Positions 17,347 to 25,402 of a stretch of 64,000 nucleotides of DNA are shown piece by piece (position 1 is the stretch's first letter; each line of letters opens with the position of its first letter). The stretch spans positions 1-64,000 of the forward strand of contig CAWALU010000005.1 in assembly GCA_963782985.1 (NCBI GenBank), read 5' to 3'. A program made the position numbers and the translations under genes. This stretch comes from CAVSWT01 sp963782985 (lineage in GTDB: Bacteria; Bacteroidota; Ignavibacteria; Ignavibacteriales; Ignavibacteriaceae). A model generated the notes under the pieces. The model ran no database searches, was not told the DNA's origin, and saw nothing but the letters and a program-made list of their open reading frames with translations.

Positions 17347-17907
17347 TTGAAAAGTATTTGTGTTTTTTGCGGTTCAAATATCGGTGAAAATAAAAATTTT
17401 ACCCTCGCGGCAAAACAGCTTGCTGAAGAGTTAGTTAAAAATAATTTATCGCTGGTTTACGGCGGCGGCAGGCTCGGTTTAATGGGCGTAATTGCAGATC
17501 AAATGTTAAAGCTGAATGGGAAAGTAACTGGAGTTATTCCTAATGCTTTGGTTGCAAAGGAAAGAGCGCATCACGGTATTCAGGATTTAAGAATTGTAAA
17601 ATCGATGCACGAGCGAAAGGCTTTGATGGCTGATTTGTCGGATGGGTTTATTGCTTTGCCCGGCGGCGTCGGAACGCTGGATGAATTTTTTGAAATATGG
17701 ACCTGGGCGCAATTGGGTATTCATAAAAAGCCATGCGCAATTTTAAATTCTGAAAATTATTTTGAGGAATTAATTTCATTCATTAAAAAAGCGGTTAACC
17801 AAAAATTTATTATTCCAGAATTTTTTAATATGCTGATAATTGAAACCGACGCCGAAATATTAATTTCTAAAATGAAAAAATATATTCCGCCGAAAAGAAC
17901 TATTTAA
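17347..17907 (+). CDS. LOG-family protein (TIGR00730 type)
   Basis: The protein has 186 residues and begins at a TTG codon. LOG enzymes release free bases from nucleoside 5'-monophosphates, cytokinin nucleotides in plants. The Rossmann-like core shows ICVFCGSNIG (4-13), LVYGGGRLGLMGVIAD (36-51) and the catalytic/nucleotide motif PGGVGTLDE (105-113), with R90 and K91 in MHERKALM before it. All key family residues are present. The physiological substrate in this organism is unknown; many bacterial members are general nucleotide 5'-monophosphate nucleosidases. It is divergent from the Trm112-like gene. Confidence 0.92.
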   Translation: MKSICVFCGSNIGENKNFTLAAKQLAEELVKNNLSLVYGGGRLGLMGVIADQMLKLNGKVTGVIPNALVAKERAHHGIQDLRIVKSMHERKALMADLSDGFIALPGGVGTLDEFFEIWTWAQLGIHKKPCAILNSENYFEELISFIKKAVNQKFIIPEFFNMLIIETDAEILISKMKKYIPPKRTI

Positions 17908-18076
17908 CTTTTTACAATCATAAAATCTTTATATTTTAAATCGACTATAAAGCATAATTTATCAAATCAATTTATTTCCAAATCAGCTAAAACTTTTACA
18001 TGCTTTATCATTTCATAATAAGAAATTGAAAAAAATTTAAGCAATCATTACCGCAAACAAATTTATTTTATTAAAG

Positions 18077-19540
18077 TTGAAACAGTTAAGCAATCAGCCG
18101 TTTACCGTATTACGATTTTGGTTACGCCAAGCTCTCGTGTTTTCATTTTTCATTTTACTTGCACAAAGTTTTTTATATGGCGAAGAAGGCGATTTTAAGT
18201 TTGATAAAATTTCCACCGAAGACGGTCTTTCGCAAAGCACGGTATTTTGCATAACACAAGACAGTAAAGGCTTTATTTGGATTGGAACGCAAGGCGGATT
18301 AAATAAATTTGACGGTTACAATTTTACCGTTTATAAATATAACCCTTTCGACTCTACTTCCATTTCAGATAATTGGGTGCAGGCAATTGTTGAAGATACT
18401 TCCGGGAATTTGTGGATTGGAACCCACAGCGGAGGAATATTCTTTTTTGACAGAGACAAAAATACTTTTAAAAATTATCGCAGCAACCCCAAAAGCAAAA
18501 ACTCTTTAATCAATAATCGCGTTTGGGCGCTGCACCAAGACGACGATGGATTTTTATGGATTGGCACAAGCGGCGGGTTAGATAAATTTGATATTAAAAA
18601 TGGAATCTTCACACACTTCACAAATAATCCCGATGATTCCAATAGCCTAAGCAACAATGCGGTTAATGCAATCCATACCGACAATGACGGTATTATGTGG
18701 CTGGGCACGTGGGGCGGCGGTCTTATAAGGTTTGATAAATTTAATAATTCTTTTAAAAATTATCTTTTTGAAGGCGGATTTTCTTATCGCCACGATACAA
18801 GAATAAAAGCTATTATCGAAGACGAAGACGGTTTCCTTTGGCTCGGATCAATTAGAGAAGGATTAATTAAATTTAATAAACAAGATGAAACATTTACACA
18901 ATATTTACACAAGCCGGATGATCCTTCAACTATCAGCCATAGTTCTATTATTTCCCTTGTTGAAGATAAGAATGGAACCATTTGGGCTGGAACGTATGAC
19001 GGCGGTTTAAGCAGATTTAACAGAAAGACAAATACCTTCACCAACTTTCACCACAATCCTAAAAAAGAATTAACAATAAATGACGATTGGGTTCAGGCTT
19101 TGTATGAAGATAACTCTGGAGTGCTATGGATAGGCACTGCCGACGGCGTTAATAAATACATTGCCAGTAAGCAAAATTTTAAAAACATAAAAAACAATCC
19201 TAATGATCCCCACAGTCTTGTGTCAAATGATATCAATTGGGTTTATGAAGATGCTGAAAGCATTTTGTGGATAGGAACCTGGAACAGCGGATTAGTAAAA
19301 TATGAAAGGCAACAAAATAATTTTAAAACTTACAGAAATAATCCCGGCGATCCTCACAGCTTAGCAAGCGATATAGTCTTAACGGCGGTTGAAGATAACA
19401 GCGGAACTTTTTGGGTAGGCGCGGCAGCCGGACTTGGAAAATTTGATAGACAAAAAGAAACGTTTCAAAATTTTTATTCAATACCCGGCGATCCGAAATC
19501 GCTTAGCTTCAATAATATCTCCGCAATATATTCAGGATAG
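18077..19540 (+). CDS. Propeller-type sensor histidine kinase, N-terminal part (frameshifted)
   Basis: The protein starts at a TTG with a signal-anchor sequence (about 18-34). The sensor then contains many Reg_prop repeats of the kind DSKGFIWIGTQGGLNKFDGY and DDDGFLWIGTSGGLDKFD, which build a periplasmic beta-propeller. The frame ends at 19540 after NNISAIYSG, in the middle of a repeat. The expected continuation IYQDSYGIIWIGTWGG is present one frame over, so a single extra T near 19531-19532 splits the gene. Either the gene is newly broken or the base is an assembly error. The intact protein would have been about 1046 residues. It works with the LuxR-type regulator downstream. Confidence 0.88.
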   Translation: MKQLSNQPFTVLRFWLRQALVFSFFILLAQSFLYGEEGDFKFDKISTEDGLSQSTVFCITQDSKGFIWIGTQGGLNKFDGYNFTVYKYNPFDSTSISDNWVQAIVEDTSGNLWIGTHSGGIFFFDRDKNTFKNYRSNPKSKNSLINNRVWALHQDDDGFLWIGTSGGLDKFDIKNGIFTHFTNNPDDSNSLSNNAVNAIHTDNDGIMWLGTWGGGLIRFDKFNNSFKNYLFEGGFSYRHDTRIKAIIEDEDGFLWLGSIREGLIKFNKQDETFTQYLHKPDDPSTISHSSIISLVEDKNGTIWAGTYDGGLSRFNRKTNTFTNFHHNPKKELTINDDWVQALYEDNSGVLWIGTADGVNKYIASKQNFKNIKNNPNDPHSLVSNDINWVYEDAESILWIGTWNSGLVKYERQQNNFKTYRNNPGDPHSLASDIVLTAVEDNSGTFWVGAAAGLGKFDRQKETFQNFYSIPGDPKSLSFNNISAIYSG

Positions 19541-21218
19541 TTACGGAATTATTTGGATTGGAACGTGGGGCGGCGGTTTAAATAGAAAGGACAGCGCCGC
19601 CGATAAATTTACAGCATATCATTTTATTCCTTCAGATTCCACAAGCCTTAGCGATGAACTGATAACTTGTTTTTACGAAGACAAAGCAAAAAATTTATAC
19701 ATCGGAACAAATGCCGGCGGGTTTAATCTTTATAATCGGAATGAAGATAAATTTGTTCGGTACCAACATAATCCAAACGATCCTTTTTCCCTTAGCAGCA
19801 ATACTATCAATTCTATTTATGAAGATTACAACGGCGCACTGTGGATTGGAACATTAGGCGGCGGGCTAAATATGTTTGATAGAAAATCTAATAAGTTTTA
19901 TCACTTCAGCGAGCTGCAAGGGCTGCCCGACAATTCTATTGTGGGAATTATTGAAGATGAAAATAATCATCTTTGGTTAAGCACAGGCAAAGGTCTTTCC
20001 AAATTTGATTTGAACACTCTGCAGTTTATTAATTTTGATATAAAAGACGGGCTGGGCAGCGAAGAGTTTAGCGTGGCGGCGGTAAAATTAAAAAACGGGA
20101 ATATTTTACTGGGCGGTAATTCAGGGCTAACTTTTTTTAATCCCGATAGCATTTACATAAATGAATTTAATGCGCCTGTAATAATAAATTCATTTAAAAT
20201 TTTTGATAAAGAAATAAAATTGGATAAAGAAATTACCGACGCAAAATCCATTAAATTAAATTATGACCAAAATGTTTTTTCAATTGAATACGCCGCTTTA
20301 GATTTTATTAGACCTGATAAAATTCAATATCAATATATGCTGGAAGGTTTTGATAAAAGCTGGATAGAAGCCGGTAAAAGACGCGTGGCTTATTACACAA
20401 ACCTTGACGCCGGACAATATAAATTTAGAGTGCGAGCAACTAATGGACTTGATAAATGGATTGAAAAAACTGTTCCGTTAAACATTCGCATCATACCCCC
20501 TTTTTGGAAAACCTGGTGGTTTATAACTTTAAGCGCACTTACATTTTTGGCGATGGTATTCATGATTCTCCGTTACAGAATAAATAGACTTCTCGAAATG
20601 GAAAGATTGCGCACGCGCTTAGCGGCAGATCTTCACGATGAAATTGCTTCCAACTTAAGCAGCATTGCTATGTTTAGTAAAATTATTCAAACAGAGTCTC
20701 ATGGGTTTGTAAAAACTACCACGGCAATGCCCCAACTATTGGATAGAATTATTTCTCTTTCACAAGACTCTGTTGTTGCTATTCGCGATATTATTTGGGC
20801 GATTGATCCCAAAACTGAAACGATATATAATTTGCTTTTAAGAATTAGAGACGCATGTATAACTACCTGCCGAGCAAAAGATATTTCTTTCAAATTTATT
20901 CTTCCTGACAAAGAGCTTCTTCCTTCTGAAAATCTTTCGCCTGAACAGCGTAAAAATTTATGGCTTCTGTTAAAAGAAGGAATAAATAATGCAGTTAAAC
21001 ATTCCAACGCGAACGAAATTTCTTTAGCCGTTACTTATAACGGCGGGCATCTAAAAGTAATAATAAAAGATAACGGAATTGGTTACGACGTTTCAGCTAA
21101 TTTTGACGGCAAAGGTCTTCATACTATGAAAAAACGAGTTAAAGATTTGAATGGGAAGTTAGAAGTAATTTCCAAAACTAATGAAGGGACGATTGTAAAC
21201 ATTACTCTAAATTTGTAA
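19434..21218 (+). CDS. Propeller-type sensor histidine kinase, C-terminal part (frameshifted)
   Basis: This frame is the continuation of the upstream half. Authentic similarity begins at about 19533 (QDSYGIIWIGTWGGGLNR), so the ORF's own ATG at 19434 is unlikely to be used. It holds the last Reg_prop repeats, a Y_Y_Y domain (YQYMLEGFDKSWIEAGKRR, then FRVRATNGLDKW), one transmembrane helix (TWWFITLSALTFLAMVFMIL), a HisKA_3 dimerisation domain with the phospho-accepting His in AADLHDEIASNLSSIAMFSK, and a HATPase domain (KEGINNAVKHS, IIKDNGIGYD, GKGLHTMKKRVKDL). These are NarX/DesK-type kinases. Without joining the halves, this part lacks a sensor and a translation start. Confidence 0.88.
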   Translation: MENLIDKKKRFKIFIQYPAIRNRLASIISPQYIQDSYGIIWIGTWGGGLNRKDSAADKFTAYHFIPSDSTSLSDELITCFYEDKAKNLYIGTNAGGFNLYNRNEDKFVRYQHNPNDPFSLSSNTINSIYEDYNGALWIGTLGGGLNMFDRKSNKFYHFSELQGLPDNSIVGIIEDENNHLWLSTGKGLSKFDLNTLQFINFDIKDGLGSEEFSVAAVKLKNGNILLGGNSGLTFFNPDSIYINEFNAPVIINSFKIFDKEIKLDKEITDAKSIKLNYDQNVFSIEYAALDFIRPDKIQYQYMLEGFDKSWIEAGKRRVAYYTNLDAGQYKFRVRATNGLDKWIEKTVPLNIRIIPPFWKTWWFITLSALTFLAMVFMILRYRINRLLEMERLRTRLAADLHDEIASNLSSIAMFSKIIQTESHGFVKTTTAMPQLLDRIISLSQDSVVAIRDIIWAIDPKTETIYNLLLRIRDACITTCRAKDISFKFILPDKELLPSENLSPEQRKNLWLLLKEGINNAVKHSNANEISLAVTYNGGHLKVIIKDNGIGYDVSANFDGKGLHTMKKRVKDLNGKLEVISKTNEGTIVNITLNL

Positions 21219-21301
21219 TTAGAACAAATGAACTATTGAGAAATGAGTTTTAAATATTAATATTCAGGAAGAAAATTATCTCAACTAATAAAAAACATAA
21301 A

Positions 21302-21946
21302 ATGCCCATAGCTGTTGCAATTGTAGATGACAATAAAGATTTAAGAATGGGTACTTCTTACGTTCTTAGCTCATCGCCTTCATTTAAAGTAGTGGGCGCT
21401 TATGAAACCGCCGAAGGCTTAATTGATGCCTTTGACGATATTGTTCCCGACGTGGTTTTGATGGATATTGAACTGCCCGGAATGAATGGAATACAAGCGA
21501 CTGAAATTCTTAAGAAACACCATACCCACGTGCAAATAGTTATACTTTCAGTTTTTGAAGACGACGAAAATGTTTTTCAGGCAATTTGCGCCGGCGCTTG
21601 CGGTTATGTTGCTAAACCTGTTATGCCCGGTCAGGTAACGGATATGGTTGAGCAGGCTTTTGGCGGCGCTTCGCCAATGTCGCCTCATATTGCAAGAAAA
21701 GTTTTAGAAATGTTTAAACATCATCTTCCTCCCCCCAAAGCAGATTATAATCTTACCGAACGCGAACTGGAAGTGCTTGATTATCTTACTAAAGGTTATG
21801 ATAATAAAATGATTGCCGAAAAATTATTCCTCAGTACTTATACAGTGCGCGCGCATATAAGAAATATTTATGATAAACTTCACGTTCATTCTAAATCTCA
21901 GGCGGTAGCCAAAGCTTTAAAGGAAAGAGTAACTTCTAAAAGGTAA
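21302..21946 (+). CDS. LuxR/NarL-family response regulator
   Basis: The protein has 214 residues. The receiver domain (about 4-125) has acidic residues VDDN near residue 9 and the phospho-acceptor Asp in DVVLMDIELPGMNG, with the switch Lys in GYVAKP. The C-terminal LuxR helix-turn-helix (about 148-210) reads LTERELEVLDYLTKGYDNKM, then LFLSTYTVRAHIRNIYDKL. It follows the HisKA_3 kinase by 83 bp on the same strand and is its natural partner. If the kinase is truly broken, the regulator may be orphaned. Targets are unknown. Confidence 0.93.
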   Translation: MPIAVAIVDDNKDLRMGTSYVLSSSPSFKVVGAYETAEGLIDAFDDIVPDVVLMDIELPGMNGIQATEILKKHHTHVQIVILSVFEDDENVFQAICAGACGYVAKPVMPGQVTDMVEQAFGGASPMSPHIARKVLEMFKHHLPPPKADYNLTERELEVLDYLTKGYDNKMIAEKLFLSTYTVRAHIRNIYDKLHVHSKSQAVAKALKERVTSKR

Positions 21947-22130
21947 TTAATTTATTCACCTTAAATCCTCATAAATCGTTCTTACTATAAAGCTTTAAAA
22001 ATGATTTAAAGAATTTTTATAGAATAGTTCCGCTTATCTATTTTACGGCTTTCATTCATGCATTAATTTTGATAATCCAAAAATAAATTTTTTACGGCGC
22101 TGATTTATACGCTGCGACTATCTGAATATA

Positions 22131-22147
22131 AATCACTAATAGTGATT
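22131..22147. promoter_or_regulatory. 17-bp palindrome upstream of the cytochrome genes
   Basis: AATCACTA and TAGTGATT form a perfect inverted repeat around a central A, 26 bp before a small ORF and about 190 bp before the diheme cytochrome gene. Its size and symmetry fit an operator for a dimeric regulator. No regulator can be named. Confidence 0.35.
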
Positions 22148-22172
22148 AGGAATAAAAGCCAGGAATATCTTT

Positions 22173-22316
22173 ATGTATGAATTAAAAAAAGCTTTGGGAT
22201 TTGAAGAGATTGAAAAATCTAAACGCGAAATAAAATCTCTTAAACAAACTTTAATCTGGTATAGTTTAGGCGCCTTAACTTATACCATTTCAGCTTTAAT
22301 ATATTTTAATAAATAA
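22173..22316 (+). CDS. Small membrane protein (47 aa) upstream of the diheme cytochrome
   Basis: This ORF encodes a charged amphipathic start (MYELKKALGFEEIEKSKREI) followed by one hydrophobic helix (WYSLGALTYTISALIYF). An AGGA sequence lies about 10 bases before the ATG. It ends 22 bp before the cytochrome c start on the same strand. I know no family. The arrangement, a cytosolic helix plus one membrane span beside a membrane cytochrome, suggests an accessory subunit, but this is inference. Confidence 0.45.
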   Translation: MYELKKALGFEEIEKSKREIKSLKQTLIWYSLGALTYTISALIYFNK

Positions 22317-22338
22317 TAATTTGTAATAGGAATAAGCT

Positions 22339-23343
22339 ATGAAAAAAATGTTTAGGGTTCTCGGTATTATCGTTTCAATTATTGTCTTGGTATTAATTGG
22401 AGGATTAATTTATTTTAATTCTACTTATCCCAAAGTTGATCCGCCGGCAAATATAAAAGTTGTTGCTACTCCCGAAAAAATGGCTCGCGGAAAATATCTT
22501 GCAAATCATGTTACGCTTTGCGTGGATTGCCATTCTACAAGGGACTGGATGAGGTTTGCGGGTCCTTATGTTAATGGAACAGAAGGTAAGGGAGGCGATA
22601 AGTTTGATGAATCATTGGGTTTCCCCGGTACTATTTATGCTAAAAACATCACGCCTGCCGGTATTGGCAATTGGACTGACGGCGAGCTTTTAAGAGCTAT
22701 TACCTCCGGTGTAAATAAATATAATGAAGCGCTTTTCCCCTTAATGCCTTATTTCAATTTCGCTCAACTTTCTCAAGATGATCTTGAGTCAATTATTGTT
22801 TATATAAGATCTTTATCGCCTATTAAAAATGATGTGCCTAAAACGGAATTAAATTTTCCTTTAAACTATATTGTTAAAACCTTGCCGTTACAAACTTACA
22901 AAGCACCTAAACCCATTGATAAAAATAATCATGTTGAATATGGAAAATATTTAATTACTATTGCTTCATGCAATGATTGCCATACTCCCTCTGAAAAAGG
23001 GGAACCAATTAAGGGAATGGATTATGCCGGCGGCAGTCAATTTGATTTACCAAGTGGAGTTTTAACTTCCGCTAACCTTACTCCTGATTTAGAAACCGGG
23101 ATTGGAAGCTGGACTAAAGAAAGATTTATTAAACAATTTAAATCTTTTGATTCGGATAGCGCTAAGCATGTTCCCGCAAATATTTTTAAAGAATATAATA
23201 CTGTAATGCCATGGACAATGTTTGCCGGAATGACTGAAGAAGACTTAGGAGCTATCTACGAATATTTAAGAACAATCCCTCCGGTGAAAAATAAAGTTGT
23301 AAAATTTAAAGCAGCAAAAAATCAATTTGCTAATGTTAAGTGA
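22339..23343 (+). CDS. Membrane-anchored diheme cytochrome c
   Basis: The protein has 334 residues. An N-terminal helix (about 7-27) anchors or exports it. Two CxxCH heme sites are visible, LCVDCHSTRDW (near residue 62) and SCNDCHTPSE (near 215), each followed by a cytochrome-c-like domain with candidate methionine ligands (LFPLMPYFNF and TVMPWTMFAGM). The architecture resembles the diheme cytochrome subunits of sugar and alcohol dehydrogenases, but no dehydrogenase gene is adjacent, so the electron donor is unknown. It could feed the cbb3 oxidase encoded at 48.7-57 kb. It ends in TGA, which shows that TGA is a normal stop here. Confidence 0.9.
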   Translation: MKKMFRVLGIIVSIIVLVLIGGLIYFNSTYPKVDPPANIKVVATPEKMARGKYLANHVTLCVDCHSTRDWMRFAGPYVNGTEGKGGDKFDESLGFPGTIYAKNITPAGIGNWTDGELLRAITSGVNKYNEALFPLMPYFNFAQLSQDDLESIIVYIRSLSPIKNDVPKTELNFPLNYIVKTLPLQTYKAPKPIDKNNHVEYGKYLITIASCNDCHTPSEKGEPIKGMDYAGGSQFDLPSGVLTSANLTPDLETGIGSWTKERFIKQFKSFDSDSAKHVPANIFKEYNTVMPWTMFAGMTEEDLGAIYEYLRTIPPVKNKVVKFKAAKNQFANVK

Positions 23344-23587
23344 TTTATAATCTTAGAAAATAGAATTCTTAATTTTTTCTCATTTATAGAAGTTTAATAT
23401 TTTGATGGGAGATGAAGTCACCAATTTCATCTCCCTTTTTCATTTTAAATTTAATTCTTGATGGAAAAAGTACTTTTGCTGTAGTAAAATTTTATTTTTT
23501 TAAGATGGCAAGCATTTTCAGCGGTAATTTATTCAAAATCTAATGCAATGTGCGTGTTTTTGTATAATTTTTATTTGTTCAGGTATG

Positions 23588-23888
23588 ATTTCTTTAATGC
23601 AACAAGCCATTTCGCCAAAGTAATATTCTATTTCTTAACTGTAACAAGCCATTTCGCTAAAGTAATATGCTATTTCTTTGATGTAACAAGTCATTTCGCT
23701 AAAGTAATATTCTATTTCTTTGATGTAAGAAGCTATTTCGCTAAAGTAATATTCTATTTCTTTGATGTAACAAGCCATTTCGTTAAAGTAATATTCTATT
23801 TCTTTAATGTAAGAAGCCATTTCGCTAAAGTAATATTCTATTTCTTTAATGTAAGAAGCATTTGCTTACGTGTAATATCCTATTTCTC
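23588..23888. repeat. 42-bp tandem repeat (minisatellite), about 7 copies
   Basis: The unit AACAAGCCATTTCGCTAAAG plus 22 more bases recurs at 23601, 23643, 23685, 23727, 23769, 23811 and 23853, exactly 42 bases apart, with a few substitutions per copy; the last copy is degenerate. Forty-two is 14 codons, so the array stays open in one frame on each strand: the plus strand gives a hydrophobic TSHFAKVIFYFFDV repeat (frame 23548-23895), and the minus strand gives an amphipathic ASYIKEIEYYFSEM repeat (23635-23820). No ribosome site or known family supports translation. The flanks, 23344-23587 and 23889-23989, show nothing else. Confidence 0.9.
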
Positions 23889-23989
23889 AACCTAAAAATC
23901 TCAATTCTAAAACCCCCTCTTAAATGTAGATACTTAAATCTCTAAAACTTTCAATACCAAATTGGGTAATATTTCAACTTGAAATCATT

Positions 23990-24640
23990 TTACTTCAGCT
24001 TATCTTTAAAAATTTTCTCAAATTTTTCTATTTTGGGAGTGATAACGTAGGCGCAGTAACCTTGGTTAGGGTTATTCTCATAATACTCTTGATGATAATC
24101 TTCGGCAATATAAAAATTATTTAAGGGAGAAATCTCCGTAACAATAGGGTTTTCCCAAATTTTTGAATTAGTTAATTTCTTTTTATAATATTCAGCTTTT
24201 TGCTTTTGAACATCATTGCTGTAAAAAATAACCGATCTATATTGAGTTCCCACATCAGCCCCTTGTTTGTTAAGAGTGGTAGGATCATGGGTTTTCCAAA
24301 ATATTTCCAACAGTTCGTCGTAACTAATTTCATTTGGATCAAATTTAATTTGAACAACTTCGGCGTGCCCGGTATTGCCGTTGCAGACTTCTTTGTATGA
24401 GGGATTTTCAACTGATCCTCCCGCATAACCGGACACAACAGATTTCACGCCTTTAACTCTTTCAAAAATAGCTTCGGCACACCAAAAACATCCTGAGCCG
24501 AATGTGGCAGTTTCTAAATTTTTATTTGTCTGTGATTCCATTTTTTTCTCTTTCAATTTTTTGTTTGATTCAACAGAACTAATATTAAATATCAATATTC
24601 CCAAAGCCAAAATCGTTACGAAAAAAAATATACTTTTCAT
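23990..24640 (-). CDS. msrA: Peptide methionine sulfoxide reductase MsrA, exported
   Basis: The protein has 216 residues. It reduces S-methionine sulfoxide in proteins. The catalytic GCFWC motif is at about 50-54 (nucleophile Cys51), in ATFGSGCFWCAEAIFERVKG, followed by VVSGYAGGSVENPSY and EVVQIKFDP. An N-terminal hydrophobic segment (1-22) not found in cytosolic MsrA points to the periplasm or membrane, where it would repair envelope proteins. The C-terminal half has a cysteine (GYCAYV) that may act as the resolving residue. It is divergent from the thioredoxin-like gene, a plausible reductant. Confidence 0.94.
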   Translation of the reverse strand: MKSIFFFVTILALGILIFNISSVESNKKLKEKKMESQTNKNLETATFGSGCFWCAEAIFERVKGVKSVVSGYAGGSVENPSYKEVCNGNTGHAEVVQIKFDPNEISYDELLEIFWKTHDPTTLNKQGADVGTQYRSVIFYSNDVQKQKAEYYKKKLTNSKIWENPIVTEISPLNNFYIAEDYHQEYYENNPNQGYCAYVITPKIEKFEKIFKDKLK

Positions 24641-24885
24641 TTATTAACCTCTCAATTCACAAAAATAATTTATGAAAATATTGTGAATTTAAATGAAGAT
24701 GTTATCACAAAAAGAATACATTAGTTTAACAAAATTATTAAAAGCGCGAATCAACGCTTTTTGCTTTGATGATTATTGTGAATCCTTTTTTTTCATATTG
24801 AATCATATCTACCAATGAATTAAATTGATTAAGAATATTAAGGTTATTTATGAAATCAAAAGTTAAAAATAAAAAGGAGATTGGT

Positions 24886-25353
24886 TTGAAATCGATTATT
24901 AAAATATTTATTCTTCTCGCGTTTGTATCAACAATTGTTTTTGCAATCAACACAAACACAAAAAATGCAGACGGTGAAAAACTTAAATGGAGTGAAAATC
25001 TTGAGAGCGCTATTAAGACCGCTAAAACAGAAAAGAAAGCTATATTAGTTAATTTCACCGGCTCTGATTGGTGTATCTGGTGTAAAAAATTGAACGCCGA
25101 AGTTTTCTCTCAAAAGGAGTTTATTAATTACGCAAAGAAAAATTTGGTATTAGTAAAAGTTGATTTCCCTAGAAACACTCCACAATCTAATGAGACAGTT
25201 TATTATAACAGACAATTAGCTCAAAACTATAATATACAAGGTTTCCCTACTATTTTGCTTTTAAATAGCAGCGGCGAGGTAGTGGCGCAGACTGGTTATC
25301 AAGAAGGCGGAGCTAAATCTTATGTTGAGCATATAAAAAGTTTTTATAATTAA
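24886..25353 (+). CDS. Exported thioredoxin-like protein
   Basis: About 155 residues from a TTG at 24886, preceded by AAGGAG at an ideal 6-base spacing. The ATG 36 bases earlier would place this ribosome site inside the gene. The start I use gives a standard signal peptide (KSIIKIFILLAFVSTIVFA). The thioredoxin fold shows LVNFTGSDWCIWCKKLNAEV with a CxxC active site, then GFPTILLLNSSGEVV containing the cis-proline. This wording is typical of Thioredoxin_7-type periplasmic proteins. It is divergent from exported msrA and may supply reducing equivalents there, which is inference. Confidence 0.88.
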   Translation: MKSIIKIFILLAFVSTIVFAINTNTKNADGEKLKWSENLESAIKTAKTEKKAILVNFTGSDWCIWCKKLNAEVFSQKEFINYAKKNLVLVKVDFPRNTPQSNETVYYNRQLAQNYNIQGFPTILLLNSSGEVVAQTGYQEGGAKSYVEHIKSFYN

Positions 25354-25365
25354 TCTAAATTTTAC

Positions 25366-25387
25366 GGGGACGCAAATTTGCGTCCCC
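25366..25387. repeat. 22-bp perfect palindrome between convergent genes
   Basis: GGGGACGCAAA (25366-25376) is followed immediately by its exact reverse complement TTTGCGTCCCC (25377-25387). It lies between the thioredoxin-like gene and the convergent GH5 gene. Neither side has a strong T-tract, so termination is possible but unproven. I recall similar GC-rich palindromes as dispersed intergenic repeats in this phylum. Confidence 0.6.
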
Positions 25388-25402
25388 TACCCATTCACAA
25401 AC

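Noticed and set aside
23588..23888. CRISPR array
   Set aside because: The 42-bp units follow each other without unique spacers and there are no cas genes.
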